Below are positions 60,501 through 64,000 of a DNA stretch of 64,000 bases, piece after piece. Within the stretch, counting starts at the first letter, position 1; each line of letters begins with the position of its first letter. The position numbers were made by a program, and so were the translations under genes. The notes under the pieces were generated by a model. That model worked only from the letters and a program-made list of their open reading frames with translations, ran no database searches and had not been told where the DNA came from. The DNA comes from Sthenelais limicola (lineage: Eukaryota > Annelida > Polychaeta > Phyllodocida > Sigalionidae), in contig OW804102.1 of NCBI GenBank assembly GCA_942159475.1, positions 22,882,684 to 22,946,683 on the forward strand, written 5' to 3'.

Positions 60501-63500
60501 CGTTCCAATAAACTCTATGATTAAAGGCGAAACAGCTAATGAACCAATATAATTGGTGGTTGGTTTTAATTCGTCACAGTTATTATTTCTTATCTCGTAT
60601 TTCATTATATGGATTACACGTTTTTTTCTTGTTTTTTGATGTACAAATTGAAATGATAAGAATCAGCAATCACTAAGTACAGTGTACTCGGTACATAATG
60701 TCTTTGTCGGAATAAAACATATTAAATGCAAATACAATACCTTGCAACTCGCATCCGGGCAGACATAGAAGGAGCAGAGCTTGACATGGATCTCTTCCCA
60801 ATGGCGACGGAAGTCGGCTTGGAAGCTGATCTTGCTCATGGGGCAACCTTCACAAGGGCATTTTTTCAAGGACTGCCAACCAGCTTCGAATTCAGCTGGA
60901 ATCTCATCATCATCAATCTCCATGACTCCCCCAGCATTCTGCTTCTCTGTCTTTTTCACATCGGGTTCTGGGGCAGCAAGTTCATCAGGGGCGAAATAGT
61001 TGGGATTCTTGATGATTTGAGTAGCAATAGCACTTGTCAAATTGGTGAGCTTGTGCTTCTGCTTGAGGTGCGACACTAGATCGCGCCTCCGACGTGTGTT
61101 CCAGATCTCGCCGCTCCGGCGACAACCGTCGATGGGACAATAGTAGACTTTGATGTGGGGCTGGTGGAAGACGTACCAATGCCAGTCGAACAAATTCTTC
61201 TGTATCATGGTAGGAGATTTGCAGTTGGATACAGGACACTTGTTGGAAGCTCGCCACATGTCCATAGCTTCTTGGGGGATTTCGATTCGGTCTGACACAT
61301 CCTCGCTCGTCTGGTCGACCAAGTTCACGTCTTCGTACTGGACTGCATCGTGCATGTGAAGGTCTTCTGGTACAGGTCCGGCGAAGGAACTGGGGTCCCT
61401 TTGGACACTGACAAGGGGTGGGAGGTACCCTGGGTTTATAATTTTCCTGGGCATCATGTTGGTCGTTAGCCTCTCAACGTCAAAATCGGAGGCCTCGTGG
61501 CCAGACCCTTTCATGTGCTTGATCAGCATTTGTAGATCTGGCGATTTGAAATGTTCATTTCGACCATGGCACATTGGAAAAGGGCAAACATAAACTAGCC
61601 TACACTCCATGTGGTAACGTTCAAAATGTGAGGCCCTTAATCGTTCCTCTACGAAAGTACCAGTTGCTTTACAGTCCAATATAGGACATTTCCCACCTTT
61701 CCACATCTCCATTACTTCAGTAAAGCTCAGTTCACTGGTGGTCATTTCATCGGGAGTGGGGTCAGGATGGTCGGAGCCAATTGTCCAAGGTTCCATGCTT
61801 ACTGGCTCTTCGTTCTGGTCGGTTTGATCTTCGGGAACAAGCTCGCCATCGCTGTTTACTATCCATTTGGTGGCCTGAAACATATTTATCGTTAATGTAC
61901 AATCCGTCTTCACCAATCCTCTCAAATAATCCAAATTTAAGACAATAGTGGGCTTCAAAATTCAGTTCAACATAACCAAACAGATAGTTTGAATCAAGGC
62001 AATATCAAATATACTCAGATGTACCTAATAATATAGACCCATATTTCCACCATTTAGAGGTGTTACACATGCCGAGAGCCGGGTCATACTTGTGATGGTA
62101 ACATTAATACAAAACTGAACCAATCGGTTCAGAAATAATTCCAAGTACAGAACTACACCAATAAAATTCTATTGATACAATTTCCACTTTTTAAATAGTG
62201 TATATATATGCAGGTCCCCTATGCACATTCTGTTAACCACGAGATGATATGCTGTAATTAGACTAGATTTAAGGGATTAATTATAAGAAATAATAGAACA
62301 TACAGTATTGACCAGCATTTATTATTATTTCCATTATTTTGTATTTGTAAACTAGTATTGTGCATAGTCGGGGAACCTAATTTAACCCATGTGTAATTTT
62401 ATTATGCCTTATAGCTTGCCAGAAGAAATGTACCATACCTGACTGGATGAATCACCATCAACTGGACTGACATCATGAATAGATCCCAGAATACGCGGGG
62501 ATTCCCTTCGACCCTCGTCTTTGTCTGAAGTTTCAGGTTGATTAGCTTTGTCAACCTCCTCAGAAGAAGAGACAACATTTTCTGTATTATTTTCCTGAGG
62601 TTCTTCCCTAGATTCAGAAGCTGCTTCCTGTTCTGCATTCTCTTTTTGCTGTCCGTCACTTTCTGTAATTTCAGAATTGGAAACTTCATCTTGATTATCG
62701 ATGGGGATAATACTGGGATCACTCGTCTCTTTGCCAAGCTCTTGATTTTCCTGTTCAACCGAACTAAGTTCATTCTCAACAGTGGTTTGTTCACCGAGAT
62801 TTTCATCAGCTGTTTCTTCTTTTTTGACTGAACAGTTATCATCATCTCTTTCGTCTGTACCAGTGCCTTTAGGAGATGTATCAGGCTCTGTATCATCGTC
62901 ATTCTGAATTTCATTGACCTCTGGCTCTTGGTTTTCCCCATTGGATCTCTCTGCTTCTGGTAGCTCATCATTTTGTGTTTGTCCCACGTGCTCCTCCTCT
63001 TCCTCAGCTGGCTCCTGTTCTGGCTCAGAGCCTTCATTCTGAACAGAAGCATCATCTTCTTCCTTATGTTCTTCTACCCCTTCCTCATTATCTTTCTCTT
63101 GCTGTTCTGTCAGAGCTGTATTGGTTTCATTTCCAATCTCATTGTTTTCTTGCTCTAAAGGTGTTTCGTTTTCCTCATGGCTTACATTGGAATAGTTGTC
63201 AAGGAGGGCGTCATCATCAGTCTGTGTTCCTCGCATTTCTTGTTCCACTTCTCCATTATCATTCTCCTGCTGTTCAGTAATAGCTTCATCCTCAGCCTCA
63301 TTGTTTTCTTGCTCTAAGGGCGTTTTTCCATAATCGTAAGAGGGAGGGATCTCAGTAGGTATGGGAGCAGGATCTACAAAAGATGTAATGGGAGTTCTTA
63401 GATAAAAGATTCCTCTACATGCATTTATACTGGTCAGTTTTTTCATGTGTGCTGTTTTGCTATTTGGGGATCTGAGAAAGGGCAAACATTTAGAACACCC

Positions 63501-64000
63501 TGAATATATTTGCTTATACTTGAATCATAATATACTGGTCTTGAACTCTCGGGAAAATTGAATTTCAACAAAATCTTACCTTTTTGTTTTTAAAAATTTA
63601 TTCACGTTTTTGTTGGAAAATATTGAACCTATTTAATTTAACTCAATGGAATACCTTGTAAAAGCCCCAATCTGTGGGTTGAGTCTTCATATGAACATAA
63701 ATTTGGCCTTCTATTATATAGGCATAGTCTAACTTGAATCGAAATTTGTTTGCCCCAAACTAGGCATTGGATAAGAGAGAATTTATATCCTCCCTGATCC
63801 TAAGTCAGAGCAAGGGAGGAGAATTAAAACAATATTGAATCCAAGAGCATTTAACTTATTTCTTCATACAGTTACCTAACTGAAATAATCTCACATACTA
63901 TTATAATCTTACTTACCACTGGTACCGGTACCAATAGCATCATCAATGAAATTCTCAAAGAAATCTGGCAGGGATCCTGGGCCTCCCACGGGTGGAGGCG
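57520..64000 (-). CDS. Large multi-zinc-finger protein with five paired CX4C/HX4H modules; 5' end outside window
   Basis: Exons in transcript order: 64000-63917 (partial), 63373-62439, 61874-60741, 59805-57520. Junctions are GT/AG with phases 1,0,0, giving one 1478-residue frame ending at stop 57520. I do not recognise an orthologue. Window residues 29-339 are extremely rich in Glu, Asp, Gln, Asn and Ser. Five modules follow at about 402-492, 552-635, 678-771, 845-929 and 1016-1095. Each has CX4C, HX4H (often HW), exactly eight residues, a second CX4C, HX4-5H, then NPxYxxP. Module 3 is split by the last intron after its fourth cysteine, which shows that the two ORFs are one gene. Basic nuclear-signal-like tracts (KRKAPPS, SKRIR), an acidic FDDDDDND tract, a coiled coil at about 1289-1382 and a Lys/Gly-rich stretch near the C-terminus complete it. 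A nuclear nucleic-acid- or protein-binding role is inferred from the composition. Confidence 0.85.
59806..60740 (-). other. Last intron of the zinc-finger gene
   Basis: GT donor after 60741 and AG acceptor before 59805. AT-rich; the 65-codon plus-strand frame inside (60120-60317) has no motif. Confidence 0.7.
61889..62035 (+). repeat. Family A fragment at a splice acceptor
   Basis: aatgtacaatccgtcttcacc through actcagatgtacctaata matches the left two thirds of family A, while the right end is missing. The left TIR stops about 15 nt from the acceptor of the zinc-finger exon that starts at 61874. Confidence 0.75.

Noticed and set aside
62402..63055. 217-codon Lys/Met-rich frame on the minus strand
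   Set aside because: It is the shifted frame of the acidic Glu/Gln exon; the acidic frame is the one that joins both neighbouring exons in phase.
60663..63485. Treating the acidic ORF and the two zinc-finger ORFs as separate genes
   Set aside because: GT/AG sites with matching phases join them, and one zinc finger is completed only across a junction.

Overview
The window is animal nuclear DNA, most likely from a marine invertebrate. It is AT-rich and gene-poor, its genes are split by GT/AG introns, and it is packed with short inverted-repeat elements, non-LTR and LTR retroelement fragments, microsatellites and homopolymer runs. The chitobiase and Mpv17 genes are ordinary metazoan genes. I cannot name the species from sequence alone; a lophotrochozoan or an invertebrate deuterostome would both fit.

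Three protein-coding genes can be supported, all on the minus strand. (1) 6184-14798 is a complete seven-exon lysosomal di-N-acetylchitobiase (CTBS, glycoside hydrolase family 18). Its exon phases all join, and it carries an unusual ~180-residue low-complexity insert between signal peptide and enzyme. (2) 26944-27519 is an Mpv17/PMP22-family membrane protein whose coding sequence has no intron. (3) 57520-64000 is the 3' part of a large gene that runs off the right edge. Its four visible exons give ~1478 residues: an acidic Glu/Gln-rich stretch, five copies of a paired zinc-finger module with fixed internal spacing and a conserved NPxYxxP tail, basic and acidic tracts, and a coiled coil. The three genes show no sign of acting together.

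Layout: 1-6183 holds several copies of one ~235-bp inverted-repeat element (family A) and a long foldback element. 6184-14798 is CTBS, whose introns contain a deleted LTR retrotransposon (7997-9242) and two non-LTR reverse-transcriptase remnants (11345-12612 and about 13040-13500), all antisense to the gene. 14799-26943 is non-coding with five further foldback or MITE-like elements. 26944-27815 is the Mpv17 gene with a TGGA microsatellite just upstream. 27816-57519 is a long gene-poor region with repeat families A, B, C and D, a LINE 3' end, a tRNA-derived SINE-like unit, minisatellites, several TIR elements and one GC-richer block (52735-53320) that could be a promoter or non-coding first exon. 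57520-64000 is the zinc-finger gene, with a family-A copy ending close to one splice acceptor.

The most original signal is the five-fold zinc-finger module. Next are the CTBS insert and the density and nesting of small inverted-repeat elements. No CRISPR array, rRNA or intact tRNA gene was seen.
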